Origin: Rhizobium mongolense subsp. loessense
GTDB taxonomy: Bacteria > Pseudomonadota > Alphaproteobacteria > Rhizobiales > Rhizobiaceae
Length of the DNA: 64,000 bases
Assembly (NCBI RefSeq): GCF_900099775.1
Contig: NZ_FMTM01000015.1
Location: 48,265 to 112,264 of the forward strand
Direction: 5' to 3'
Under the pieces are notes generated by a model, which worked only from the letters and a program-made list of their open reading frames with translations, was not told the DNA's origin and did no database searches. Shown one piece after another: positions 44,371 to 53,917 of this stretch. Within the stretch, counting starts at the first letter, position 1; every line of letters begins with the position of its first letter. Position numbers and translations under genes: made by a program.

Positions 44371-44575
44371 GCGTGGGCTCCTTACGGGCAAACAGCGTCA
44401 CGAGGTTGACGCTCCTTGTGCGATTTTCGAGCCGCTGCTGCCTTTCAACGGGCCTGCGTTCTCTCATTCTGAGGATCTGCCTGGCGCGTATGTCCTGCAG
44501 CTTGGCAGCATTCGAACCTTCTGGCGCAGCGCGCCGGAACAGGCTCTCCGCCGTGTGGCGGGTCGTGTCTATCAT
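44357..44575 (-). CDS. Hypothetical small protein
   Basis: A 72-residue charged helical protein from ATG 44575, with AGGATA upstream. It contains TAESLFRRAAPEGSNAAKLQ and arginine/glutamine-rich helix after that, like many small rhizobial proteins of unknown role. Its stop lies inside the start region of the next small gene, suggesting a two-gene unit. Confidence 0.6.
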   Translation of the reverse strand: MIDTTRHTAESLFRRAAPEGSNAAKLQDIRARQILRMRERRPVERQQRLENRTRSVNLVTLFARKEPTHGAV

Positions 44576-44831
44576 AAAGGTATCCTAAAACGTGGATGCG
44601 CGAGGCAGTAGCTTTCAGCGCAGTTAGCTTCCGCCAGAGCGGAATTCGAGACGTTCGCAGTTCTCGGTGAGCCAAGCAGCCGGCCGAGCCGGCGAGATCA
44701 GGAACCCGAAAGTGTGAAAACGTAACAATGACATGGTGACGCGGGCCGCCCCTTTCAAGGCGCCGCCAGAGCGTATCTTCGCAACAAGCACCTCCAGCGC
44801 CAACCACCACGGCACCAATACACGAAGGCAG

Positions 44832-45158
44832 TCATTCGGGCTTTCGCGACCGGCGTCGTTTTCGCACCCTCTGCAGACTTGGTTCGTCCCCGGCTCCCAC
44901 TTCTCCCGTCGAGGGCTTTGCCTCTTCTTCGGTCGCCGCAGGATCCGGACGGTTAGATAGTCCTCGATCGCGACGGGACTGTTCCCGCTCTTTCAGCACT
45001 GCGAGATACCGCTCGCGAGCTTGTGGCATGGTCAATTCACCCGTGACCCAGCATTCGATCAAGGCATGAAAGGCTGGATCGGCATCAATTTCGAGACCGA
45101 GCCTGCGCGCACGCCCAAATGCTTTTTTAACAGCCATCCGACGGCTTTCGATGCTCAT
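44832..45158 (-). CDS. Hypothetical protein, VbhA-antitoxin-like layout
   Basis: A 108-residue frame from ATG 45158 with a GGGAG site. The first ~70 residues form a compact region (DADPAFHALIECWVTGELTM, then ARERYLAVLKEREQ) of a type seen in VbhA-like antitoxins and related small proteins. The last ~35 residues are low-complexity, Arg/Lys/Glu-rich. No toxin partner is adjacent, so the name describes only the layout. Confidence 0.55.
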   Translation of the reverse strand: MSIESRRMAVKKAFGRARRLGLEIDADPAFHALIECWVTGELTMPQARERYLAVLKEREQSRRDRGLSNRPDPAATEEEAKPSTGEVGAGDEPSLQRVRKRRRSRKPE

Positions 45159-45563
45159 GAAGAACTCCCGTTCGTATGGAGCCAACCACGCCACGATCCT
45201 CTTATAGCGGGCTATGTGTCGACTCATTAGTCCGGGCTAGCCGCAACGGGGTTGGTAGATGACCGCACCTAGTCCCGACGATATCTGATGCAGGCGGGAT
45301 TTTTCGTGCAAGTCTGCCGCCGCCAGCGATACGATCGCCTTGCGTCGCTGCGGCTCGAGCACGCCGTCATGCGGCGTGCTCCCCAAGTGAGACGCTAGCA
45401 TCAAAGTGGGTGGGAAGCGCGATCTCCGTAGGTCGTTGGTACCGGCAGGCGATCTCAGAAGAAAGGGACTTCGACAAACTGGACGGATCGAAGTTGCCAC
45501 TTGTCATCGCATGAGCGTTCTTCCAATGTATTTGAACGAGTTTCCAAAGATGAGGATCGGAAA
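45159..45563. other. 400-bp gap, leader of a cold-shock gene
   Basis: No supported gene. The right half probably holds the promoter and long leader of the cold-shock gene at 45564. Confidence 0.5.
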
Positions 45564-45773
45564 ATGCCGACGGGGACAGTTAAGTTCTTCAACCAAACCA
45601 AGGGCTTTGGCTTCATCCAGCCCGATGATGGCTCAACCGACACGTTCGTTCATATCTCCGCCGTCCAGCGGTCGGGTCTTACCAACTTGAGCGAAGGCCA
45701 GAAGATCAGCTACGAGATCGTCCAGGATCGCCGGTCAGGCAAATCGTCCGCCGAGAACCTGAAGGTGCTGTAG
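45564..45773 (+). CDS. Cold-shock protein (CspA family), second copy
   Basis: A 69-residue single-domain RNA-binding protein, MPTGTVKFFNQTKGFGFIQP, with RNP2 TFVHISA. It differs from the copy at 43671-43880 mainly in the C-terminal third (YEIVQDRRSGKSSAENLKVL). ATG 45564 follows GAGGATCGG. The two copies lie 1.7 kb apart on opposite strands, so they probably arose by old duplication. Confidence 0.96.
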   Translation: MPTGTVKFFNQTKGFGFIQPDDGSTDTFVHISAVQRSGLTNLSEGQKISYEIVQDRRSGKSSAENLKVL

Positions 45774-46220
45774 ATAAAGGAAGATAGGTACCCCCAAAAA
45801 AGTTTTGGCTCGAACGGTGCCCCAGCATCGCCTGCGACCGAAGCAAGGCGCGCATGCCAAAGCATCGCCGGATCGTATTGCTTCTTCACTGGCGGTTCTT
45901 TTCTTCCTCTGCGTCCGACCAGATGAATCTCGACCGGCGCAAGCTCTGCGACGGCTCGCGCAAGACTCGCATCAAAGGAACTGGTCCTGCTTCACCGCCT
46001 TTAGAACGAGTACACCAGCATATTCTATCACCTATGAGAACCTTCTCGAGGCCATCAGGGCATCGGCACCGCAACGACGAATGAGCTAACACTTTCGCCC
46101 TCCAGGGATGACTGGGACCCTCCACGTCAACAATCGCCCGTCCAGGAGAAGCGCTTGGGACTGGCTGCACGGAAAGCGCAGCAGGGCGGCCAGCGACCTT
46201 GAGCGACCTGTTCTAACCGC
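45774..46220. other. 450-bp gap, no gene seen
   Basis: Open frames here have no support from ribosome sites or motifs. The 3' ends of the cold-shock gene (plus) and the MFS gene (minus) converge on it. Confidence 0.5.
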
Positions 46221-47768
46221 CTAGCGCGGCGCGTCGTTTTCATCGATAGCCCCACTTGCATACACCTTGCGAGCGACGGCGGCCAAAATCAGCAGTGTAA
46301 CCGAGGCCAGGGCGCAGCAGGCAGCAAAACCGAGCGCGAAGCCGCGTTTCGCCGTCTCGAGCCAAGGAAGCTCCGCCGATTCACCCAATGTCCTTGCGAT
46401 CTCCACCGCTCCGGCGAGCGTCGCGGAGATCGCCACGACCTGTGCCTCGTTGAAACCGCTTAAGTTCACTTGGTCCATCGTCATGCGATAGACCAGCGTT
46501 CCAAGACTGCCGAGTAAGGCGATACCGAGCGCGCCGCCGAATTCCGCACTGGTTTCCGAAATGGCAGAGGCCGATCCAGCGCGTTCGGGCGGCGCGGTGG
46601 AGACGATCAGCCCCGTCGTCGTGAGGATAACCGGCACGAAGCCGAGTCCAATAAGCATGCTTGCCATCAGGATTCCAATGAGACTTTCAGCGTATGCCGC
46701 AGCCGCCATGGCAGTTGTTCCGACCGCATTGACGATGAGACCCCCGATCACGGTACTGACTGGACCAAACCGGTTGGTGAAGCGATAGGCCTGAAAAGAC
46801 ATAACGGTAAAGACCAGCGCCGATGGCACCGACCACAACGCCGCTCCCAGCGGCGAAAGCCCGAGCACCAGCTGCAGAAACAGGTTCTGGAACAGGAAAA
46901 TACCGAAGACGAAAAATACACCGGCGAGATTGACCATCAGCGAAGCCGTGAAGGACGGAACACCAAAGAGACCAAGATCGATCAAGGGGTGAACAAGACG
47001 CTTCTGGCGGCGCACGAACACGACGCCGACCAAAAAGCCAACAATGATTGGGAGCAGTTGGCCCGGTTTGAAACCATCGGCGGCCATATGTTTGAAGCCG
47101 TAGATGATCGGCAGAACGGTTGCAAGGGACAACAAGACACTCGGAAGATCGATTTTGCCGCCCTCGTCATTTCTGTACTCCGGCAGGAGAAAGGGAGCTG
47201 CGATCAGCAAGGCCACCATGGCAGGAATATTGATCAGGAAGACCGATCCCCAATGGAAATACTGCAGCAACGCGCCTCCTAAGAGCGGGCCAACGAGGCC
47301 ACCAAGGGCGAAAGCCGTACCCCATATACTGATTGCCCGGTTGCGCTCGGCCTCGTCCTGGAAAAGGTTAACCACAAGTGACAATGTGGAAGGAGCGATC
47401 GTGGCACCGGCGACACCAAGCAGAGCACGTGCAATGATCAATTGTTGAGGGGTGCTGGCTGCCGCCGCAAGCGAGGACGCGACGGCGAAGGCGAAAGCAC
47501 CGATGAGCAGCACCCGCCTTCGTCCTACCCGATCTCCAAGTGTGCCCATGGTCACCAAAAATCCCGAAACCATGAAGCCGTAGATATCGTTTATCCAGAG
47601 CAGTTCCGATGCGGATGGATCGAGATCTGAGACAATCGCCGGCATCGCGAGAAACAGGACGGACAAATCCATCGAATAGATAAGGCAGGCGATCGACAGA
47701 ACATAGAGGCCGATCCATTCGCGGCTGCCGGCGGTGGGCTGGGGTTTTTCTGCAAGATGTTCCTGCAC
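46221..47768 (-). CDS. MFS drug exporter, DHA2 (14-TM) family
   Basis: Proton-driven efflux pump of the SmvA/QacA type, 515 residues with about 14 hydrophobic helices. The motif A region is GTLGDRVGRRRVLLIG, and DLSVLFLAMPAIVSDLDPS marks helix 1. The start is GTG 47768, because GGGAGGCAGCCT lies just upstream; the open frame extends 22 codons further without a site. Substrates are probably cationic compounds, inferred from family. No regulator gene is adjacent. Confidence 0.9.
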   Translation of the reverse strand: MQEHLAEKPQPTAGSREWIGLYVLSIACLIYSMDLSVLFLAMPAIVSDLDPSASELLWINDIYGFMVSGFLVTMGTLGDRVGRRRVLLIGAFAFAVASSLAAAASTPQQLIIARALLGVAGATIAPSTLSLVVNLFQDEAERNRAISIWGTAFALGGLVGPLLGGALLQYFHWGSVFLINIPAMVALLIAAPFLLPEYRNDEGGKIDLPSVLLSLATVLPIIYGFKHMAADGFKPGQLLPIIVGFLVGVVFVRRQKRLVHPLIDLGLFGVPSFTASLMVNLAGVFFVFGIFLFQNLFLQLVLGLSPLGAALWSVPSALVFTVMSFQAYRFTNRFGPVSTVIGGLIVNAVGTTAMAAAAYAESLIGILMASMLIGLGFVPVILTTTGLIVSTAPPERAGSASAISETSAEFGGALGIALLGSLGTLVYRMTMDQVNLSGFNEAQVVAISATLAGAVEIARTLGESAELPWLETAKRGFALGFAACCALASVTLLILAAVARKVYASGAIDENDAPR

Positions 47769-48306
47769 AGGCTGCCTCCCGAGTTTGAGTTTGCAAATCT
47801 CGCCTCCCCTCGAGATTTTGGCAACCAGCGCCAACCGCCCATAAGTCTACCGAACCGCAAGAATCGTCCCGCCAAAACCGGCGCGCAGCGTTAGCCAGGC
47901 TTTCAACGGCTATTGGCTTGACGGGCCTCACCCCAGAAATGCTGACGTCGCGCAGGACCGACGGAGGACTGGACAAGACAATGCCGACGGCTGTGGTGCT
48001 TCGCCCTCATCTCCCGACGGTGACGTTCGCCATCAACTCCGGGAGGTCATTCAGGCGTAGTACTCCGATCACAACCTTGCCCCCCCAAAGGCCGCAAGGC
48101 CAAGGCCATTCTCTCACCTGGTTCCAAAACTGCCATCGCTCCGAATAGCCCCGCCAGATATTTCTCGCGGTCTCGATGTCATGGGGAACGGCAGTCGCGG
48201 CTAATGTCTCGTTCATAGGCACGTTCACCGTGAATGTGAGCAGCAAACCAGAGCGCGGGCGCCTTGCGCGACCGATTTGTTGGGCGCGTGCACGTGGGAG
48301 GCCTCG
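47769..48306. other. 540-bp gap with one weak frame
   Basis: A 79-codon minus frame (48007-48246, starting MLLTFTVNVPMNETL) is open, but it has no recognised family and could be chance. The promoter of the MFS gene lies at the left end. Confidence 0.4.
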
Positions 48307-48516
48307 CTAATGCATCGAATGCATGTCTTCCTGGCGCAACTGGTCGATGGCATCCAGCGCCTCCTCGGCAGACCAGCCGGCACGAAGCGCGGCCGCGATC
48401 AGACGCACTTCAGCTTCCTGCTCAAGCTTCAGATAGAGCCCCTCAAGAGCTTCTCTTGCAGTGACGACATGTTCGTCGTGGGGCACGACATGGGGAATTC
48501 TTTCAAGCTGTGGCAT
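48307..48516 (-). CDS. Hypothetical small helical protein
   Basis: A 69-residue frame from ATG 48516 (MPQLERIPHVVPHDEHVV), chosen because GGAG lies eight bases upstream; the open frame begins 30 codons earlier with the site against the ATG. The C-terminal half is helical (REALEGLYLKLEQEAEVRLI, then WSAEEALDAIDQLRQEDMH). No family is recognised. Confidence 0.5.
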   Translation of the reverse strand: MPQLERIPHVVPHDEHVVTAREALEGLYLKLEQEAEVRLIAAALRAGWSAEEALDAIDQLRQEDMHSMH

Positions 48517-48966
48517 GTTGATCTCCGCTATTTGCCGCTCCTCTTGAAGCCTTGCCCGTCCGGCGGCACGTTGGCGTTCGTTCCTTTTCGTTGCGAAGGG
48601 CGGCATCTCCTTGAGGGCGAGCTTGACGCCCGAGCCATTGTTCGCGCGTCAAAAATGATCCTTCGAAGGGCATTGCCGTCTTCTTCACTTCGATGCCCTC
48701 AACCGTCAGCTAGGGCGTGGGCTGATGGGGTCAACTGAAAATGTTAGCGGGGTAACAGCTTCGGATGACCGGACAGGCGGCGCGTCACAGCCGACCGGCG
48801 GTGGCTCGCTGCCTTCGAATGGCGCTGAGCAGATCATTGTTCAACGCGTTAAACTGCTCGGTCCAAGTCAGGGCGCATCGATATCGCAAAGGACCATGCC
48901 TGCGGCGAAGGCTAAGCGAATACGACCGACAATCATGCGCAATCAAGGGCCGAATCCTTCCTGCCC
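48517..48966. other. 450-bp gap, no gene seen
   Basis: Nothing in this stretch has a ribosome site with a recognisable product. It may hold the 3' untranslated end of the ABC exporter transcript. Confidence 0.45.
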
Positions 48967-50751
48967 TTAGGAAGAGAGCGTTGCGTGTTCGTAGAGTTGG
49001 TCCATGCTTAAAGTCGCGATTTCGGCAAACGGGGTCTGGTTCCTGACGCGGCCGCCATCAAGGATGACGACGTCGTCGCAAAATGAGATCGTGCTGCGGT
49101 GATGGCTGATGACGATCGTCGCACGACGACCAGCTCTTGATTTCAAGGTCTCGACGATCGCTGCTTCAGACAATCCGTCCATGGCGTTCGTGGCCTCGTC
49201 CAGGATGAGGATTTCCGGATCGCGCACGAGGGCCCTCGCCAGCGCGATCCGCTGCCGTTGACCAGCCGAAAGGCTGGCTCCCCTGTAGCCGACGATCGTC
49301 TCATATCCGTCAGGAAGCTTCTCGATGAATTCATGCGCCTCGGCAAGCTTGGCTGCGCTCTCTGCCTCGGCCAACGAGGCGTTGTGACCATAGGTAATAT
49401 TCTGGAGAATAGTGCCGTCAATCAGCTCAAGGTCCTGGCTGGCGAGCGCAATTTGCCTTCGCCACAGGACGGGATCAATTTGGTTAAGAGGAGTGCCATC
49501 GGCCAGAATGTCTCCTTCATCGGGCTCCACAAATCGACACAGAAGGTTGACAATCGTCGTTTTTCCAGCACCCGACCGTCCGATAATGGCCGTCGAACGA
49601 CCTTGGCGAATTTCGAAAGTCGCGGCGCGCAGCACGACGGGTCGCGAGCCAGACCCCGGATATTTGAAAGTCACGCGATCAAATTTGATCCGCTGAACCG
49701 GCGCATGAAGCTGGCCGTCGCCTGCAGGCGGCGGCGGCTTGTCAGACGAATCCAGAAGCCATCTGACCTCTTCCAAAGAGCCGCTCCAGCTCTGCACCTG
49801 GCTCCATGCCATTTGCAGTGAACGGACGTGTGGCTGCAGCCGATAAAGGAGGACCACGAAGGCCACGATAATCGGAAAGCTCACTCCCCAAAGCCAGGCG
49901 CCGACGACGACTGCTAGAAACAGACCCGAATGAAGCGTTTCGGTCAGCGGCGGCAATGCAGCCTGGCGGGATTGGAGGACGAAACCCGCTTTTCGTACGG
50001 CATCTGAAGCGAAACCAAAGACTGCTTTTTCTCGCTGCTCCTGTCCGAATGCACGAATCAGCCGTCCGGCATGGACGAGATGAAGCATTCTGGCGGCAAG
50101 CTCACCGTTGAACGAAGTGACATTGCGGCTCGGGGCTTTCAGGCTGGCTGACAAGATCGCATGAATGACCTGGATCAGAACAAGCCCCAATGCAACACAC
50201 AGCGTCATCTGCCATGAAAGAAGCAGCAAAAAGGCGAGCAAAATGACGACGGCCGAGGCGGACACGATCGAAGCGAGCATCGTTTGTATCGCATCCGAAG
50301 CCCGCCAGGATTCGTTGGAGATGATATTGAGCAGTCGCCCGGGGCTTTGCTGGAGAAAAAACGAGTATCCGATCGTCAAAAGCTGCCCCGCAAGAGAGCT
50401 GCGAATCGCATGGCCGGCTTTGCCGTAGATGAAATTGGCAAGCACGGCGTTGGCGAACGCCAGCACATTCTTCAGCGTGATCAATCCAAGGATGGCAGCA
50501 GCGATCGCGATCAGCCTTGCGCGGTCATCCAGGCCAGCGCCCACTTGCTGGAAGACGGCCGAGAACCCGGCCATTCCCGAGGGATCCTTCTCGCCGGCAA
50601 TGATGCCGAGCATGGGAATAATAAGGCCAATGCCCGTGCCTTCAAGAACAGCGCTGCTGAGCCCAAGCACGACGACAACCGCAATGAGGCCGCTCTTTTT
50701 GCCCAGCGCCTGACGCAATAGCCGAAAGCTCGACAAAATGAATTCTAGCAT
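48967..50751 (-). CDS. ABC exporter, fused membrane and ATPase domains
   Basis: Half-transporter of 594 residues from ATG 50751; the open frame runs 82 codons further upstream through unlikely sequence. The N-terminal ~310 residues hold six helices (LIAVVVVLGLSSAVLEG to FPIIVAFVVLLYRL). The C-terminal ATPase has Walker A IGRSGAGKTTIVNLL, signature LSAGQRQRIALARAL and Walker B EILILDEATNAMDG. It matches MsbA/HlyB-like lipid or glycan exporters. The upstream genes on the same strand are a glycosyltransferase and an acyltransferase, suggesting export of a modified glycan or glycolipid. Confidence 0.92.
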   Translation of the reverse strand: MLEFILSSFRLLRQALGKKSGLIAVVVVLGLSSAVLEGTGIGLIIPMLGIIAGEKDPSGMAGFSAVFQQVGAGLDDRARLIAIAAAILGLITLKNVLAFANAVLANFIYGKAGHAIRSSLAGQLLTIGYSFFLQQSPGRLLNIISNESWRASDAIQTMLASIVSASAVVILLAFLLLLSWQMTLCVALGLVLIQVIHAILSASLKAPSRNVTSFNGELAARMLHLVHAGRLIRAFGQEQREKAVFGFASDAVRKAGFVLQSRQAALPPLTETLHSGLFLAVVVGAWLWGVSFPIIVAFVVLLYRLQPHVRSLQMAWSQVQSWSGSLEEVRWLLDSSDKPPPPAGDGQLHAPVQRIKFDRVTFKYPGSGSRPVVLRAATFEIRQGRSTAIIGRSGAGKTTIVNLLCRFVEPDEGDILADGTPLNQIDPVLWRRQIALASQDLELIDGTILQNITYGHNASLAEAESAAKLAEAHEFIEKLPDGYETIVGYRGASLSAGQRQRIALARALVRDPEILILDEATNAMDGLSEAAIVETLKSRAGRRATIVISHHRSTISFCDDVVILDGGRVRNQTPFAEIATLSMDQLYEHATLSS

Positions 50752-50860
50752 GGTGGTTGTGCCCTCAGCAGACAAGTTATCTGGTCGATCGGGTTTACCT
50801 GTGAAAGCTCCCGTCGTGCGAAGGGGACGGGAGGTGCAGGCACGGCAGCACCCCCCGCCA

Positions 50861-51967
50861 CTATGCGAGCCCCTGAAGCGGCGGGACCATTTTGACCGGC
50901 ACCGACTGGCAGTAACGCGCCAGCGCATCCGCGCGCCGGGTGGCCCCGTCTGAAAAGCGGCACAACCACGGGGCATGAACGGCGGAGCGAAGTCCATATC
51001 GCTCCCGCCGTCGAATGACCTGCCACTTTCCGGTTCGGGTGAGAAACTCGTGGGTTAGTTCGGGACGCTGCTCATCGGCAATGAGCTGATAGAGGAAATA
51101 GAAGAAACACAAGGCTCCGTCCGCATAGCTGGAGGACACCGGCGCGGCTTGCTTGGCAATTTTTCTTTCCAGCGTGAGAATGCAATCTGCCACACGGCGT
51201 ACCGTGTCCAGCGTGACGGCTGTGCCGATGTCATGAAGAGCGTCGGGGTCATCGTTAAGAGATTGCCGCTCGAGGTTCTCTGCAACGATCTTCAGATGGG
51301 TTCGACGCATTTGGTACTTATGTCTGCTCGTGACACTGTCGGAGTGAATACGATAGGCGACCAGGCTATCATCGATCATTGCCGCGGGAAACTCTCGTGC
51401 GATTCGCCTGAAAAGATCGAAATCCTCCGCATGCACATAACCGGCGTCATATACCAGCATGTCTTCAGGAACGACCCTTCGGTTAAACATCACGGTCGAG
51501 TGCAAGAAGATCGTAAAGAACAGCGACAGTATGTGCCAATCCCCGGACTGATAGATCGGATTTGGCTTGCCGCGCACCACGCGATTACCGAGAAGCTGAT
51601 CGATGCCCGTTCCACTGATGGCGAGCTGGGGCTGCTGGGCAAAAAGTGCCACCTGGCGTGAAAAGCGGGATGGATAGGAAATGTCGTCTGCATCCATCCT
51701 GGCGATCAGATCGCCCCTTGCCAAGGCGATGCCCTCATTCAAGGTCGCAACGAGCCCGCGATTCTCCCGCGAAACGATGCGCACGCGATCGTCGACTTTT
51801 CGATACTGTTGGAGAATACTCAACGATCGATCGGTCGAGCCGTCGTCAAGTGCAATCACTTCAAAGCGCCCGTAGTCCTGGCGCAGAATGCTTTCCAGCG
51901 CTGCAGCAACGTAAGGTTCGCCGTTATAGACAGGCAGCACAACAGAGATCAATGGAACAGGCATCAT
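50861..51967 (-). CDS. Family 2 glycosyltransferase
   Basis: GT-A fold glycosyltransferase, 368 residues. ISVVLPVYNGEPYVAAALES and FEVIALDDGSTDRS are the nucleotide-sugar region; ARMDADDISYPSR carries the DxD-type metal site. The C-terminal ~120 residues are helical without strong membrane segments. Its ATG lies directly beside the stop of the upstream acyltransferase gene, and the ABC exporter follows 109 bases later. Sugar donor and acceptor are unknown. Confidence 0.93.
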   Translation of the reverse strand: MMPVPLISVVLPVYNGEPYVAAALESILRQDYGRFEVIALDDGSTDRSLSILQQYRKVDDRVRIVSRENRGLVATLNEGIALARGDLIARMDADDISYPSRFSRQVALFAQQPQLAISGTGIDQLLGNRVVRGKPNPIYQSGDWHILSLFFTIFLHSTVMFNRRVVPEDMLVYDAGYVHAEDFDLFRRIAREFPAAMIDDSLVAYRIHSDSVTSRHKYQMRRTHLKIVAENLERQSLNDDPDALHDIGTAVTLDTVRRVADCILTLERKIAKQAAPVSSSYADGALCFFYFLYQLIADEQRPELTHEFLTRTGKWQVIRRRERYGLRSAVHAPWLCRFSDGATRRADALARYCQSVPVKMVPPLQGLA

Positions 51968-53146
51968 TCAGCTCGCATGTTCATCGGAAATGCCGCGGTT
52001 GGCATAGCTGCGGCGATAGGCTGAAGCATCATACTCCCGTCCCCCGGCCTCACTTTGCTTGATAGATGACGGAAGGTGGGCGAAGCTTTTGGAGCGGACG
52101 TAGGGAAAGTAGCGTTTGAGCTGGTTGAGCGGTCTTTCGAAAGCCAGCCAAGAGATTGAAGCGACCATCAAGGTGGCTGTTGTTCCAATCACAAAACGTG
52201 AAGGACCCTGTTCTGAGACATTCACCGGAATCCAGGGTTGAGCCTTGACGATCAGCGAAAGGACAATTGGATGGAAAAGATAAACGCCGTAGCTTATGCG
52301 CCCGACGGCGACAATCGGCGAGAGCTCCAACAGGCGGCCGAAGGCGCCTCGCAGGCCTGATGAACAACATCCAACCAGCAATACGAATGGTACGAGGGGA
52401 GAAAGCTCGCGACCGATCCATGCCAGCCATTCAAGCGCCGGCGGCATGGCGGCTGATTTCAGCCAGAGAAAAATGACGGCGACGACAGTTAAGGGAACCC
52501 AGCTTAACCGTATCCATTGTGGCCAGACATCGGTTCTGCTTCGATGGACTGCGAGGAGCGCGCCTGCGACGAGCGCATCCATCGACGCTGGAGGAAGAAG
52601 ATCACGCGCGAGAGACGGTGTACCTGTCAGTGGCCAGTAGAAACGATACCCCAGCGAAAATGTGATGACGGCGATGCAAATCGGTACGATCAACCGGCGC
52701 GGCGCGAACAGGATGATCAGCGGCCAAGCGATGTAAAACTGCTCCTCGATGCTTAGGCTCCAAGTGTGGCACAACACCCACGGCGTCCATTCATCACGAA
52801 GAGCATACCAGAAATTCGAGAGATAGAGCGCGTGCCATTTGATGCTGCCCCGAGCGCCTTCAAGATCGACAAGCCAGACGAAGCCCAGGACTGCGAAGTA
52901 CGGGGGAAATATCCGAAGTGCGCGGCGAAGATAGAACGATTTCAGCGCATTGCCTGGCTCATATTGGACCGCCGAGCGTGCTTCTAACAGAAGCCGTGTT
53001 ATCAAGAAGCCGCTGAGTACAAAGAACAGTCGGACGCCCAGATGACCCAGAACCGATCCTTCAGCTGCCAAGAAATGGTCGTACAGCACCATTGAAATGG
53101 CAAACGTCCGAAGACCATCCAGTTGTCGATCGCGTGCATGAAACAT
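51968..53146 (-). CDS. Acyltransferase family 3 (OafA-like) membrane protein
   Basis: Integral membrane O-acyltransferase, 392 residues, with about ten helices. The N-terminus reads RDRQLDGLRTFAISMVLYDHFL, with the catalytic-type His in the YDHF context, and GVRLFFVLSGFLITRLL follows. The C-terminal ~50 residues are polar. It is the first gene of a three-gene unit with a glycosyltransferase and ABC exporter. Acetylation of a sugar or lipid-linked glycan is inferred. It differs clearly from the ExoZ-like protein at 23822. Confidence 0.9.
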   Translation of the reverse strand: MFHARDRQLDGLRTFAISMVLYDHFLAAEGSVLGHLGVRLFFVLSGFLITRLLLEARSAVQYEPGNALKSFYLRRALRIFPPYFAVLGFVWLVDLEGARGSIKWHALYLSNFWYALRDEWTPWVLCHTWSLSIEEQFYIAWPLIILFAPRRLIVPICIAVITFSLGYRFYWPLTGTPSLARDLLPPASMDALVAGALLAVHRSRTDVWPQWIRLSWVPLTVVAVIFLWLKSAAMPPALEWLAWIGRELSPLVPFVLLVGCCSSGLRGAFGRLLELSPIVAVGRISYGVYLFHPIVLSLIVKAQPWIPVNVSEQGPSRFVIGTTATLMVASISWLAFERPLNQLKRYFPYVRSKSFAHLPSSIKQSEAGGREYDASAYRRSYANRGISDEHAS

Positions 53147-53792
53147 CTATCCCCCTCAGTCTGGTGGGCCCCTCGTCGCCGAAGCAACGCCCGGCTGCAC
53201 GCCTGCAGCCTGCTGCTATTGTTCCGTTCCCGATGAGGCGGATCGAAGTATCAAAGCGCTTCCTAAAAATTCGGGGGAATCGGGCCAAACTGTGACGCTG
53301 ACGCCATATCAGACTTTAGTCCGATATGGCTCCGTAGTGCCTGCCTCGACTTCAACTGTGTTCTGCGCACCCATTCCCTCGGGCAAACAAGCCGGTGCGA
53401 CGCTACCTGCAAGGAAGTCGACGAAACCGGTCGCCGCTATGCTGTGGCCGCCATTGCGCCCGTCAATTAGGAGCTTCAAGGATTTCACGCGGGTGGCCGC
53501 GTCATGCTTCTCGCCGAGAGCGGACGGTCCGTCCCAGCATGTTCCACTCCTGCCTGGAAGGGCGGCAGTTTCGAGAGGGTGACGAAGCCAATCGGCCGGC
53601 GACAGGACAGGTTCCGGAACATCTGGTGGTCGCTTGCCAAGGAGGACGATTTGCATCGCATCTGCGAGCGCCTGTACCACATCCATTCATCATGGTGCGA
53701 TTGTCAGGGCCAGAAAGCGGCTTTCGCCCTTAAATTCCTCGGTCGCGCACACGCATAAACAGCTCTCGGCGCGGTGAGCGGAATTGCAGACT
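53147..53792. other. 650-bp gap before the ugp operon
   Basis: A 125-codon minus frame (53309-53686, start MDVVQALADAMQIVLLGKR) is open but unrecognised and could be a remnant. No other structure was found. The promoter region of the downstream ugp operon begins at its right end. Confidence 0.4.
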
Positions 53793-53832
53793 TCGTCATT
53801 TAAGTTTCACGGAAGTTAACGCTGACTGTCAC
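53793..53832 (+). promoter_or_regulatory. Candidate PHO-box array upstream of ugpB
   Basis: TCGTCAT (53793), GTTTCAC (53804), a weak GTTAACG (53815) and CTGTCAC (53826) recur at exact 11-bp spacing, ending 86 bases before ugpB. PhoB binds 11-bp repeats of CTGTCAT type, and ugp operons belong to the phosphate-starvation regulon in other bacteria. Match quality is moderate. Confidence 0.45.
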
Positions 53833-53917
53833 ATTGGACTGCTAGCTGAAGCAGCGAACGAACCATGGCCACTTAAGGCGCCAGCGGTCATCTTTATCCG
53901 TGCAAGGAGCATTTACG

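Noticed and set aside
48007..48246. 79-codon minus frame
   Set aside because: Sequence has tryptophan-rich oddities and no known family; too weak for a call.
53309..53686. 125-codon minus frame before the ugp operon
   Set aside because: Open and somewhat protein-like, but unrecognised and opposite other open frames in the same GC-rich stretch.
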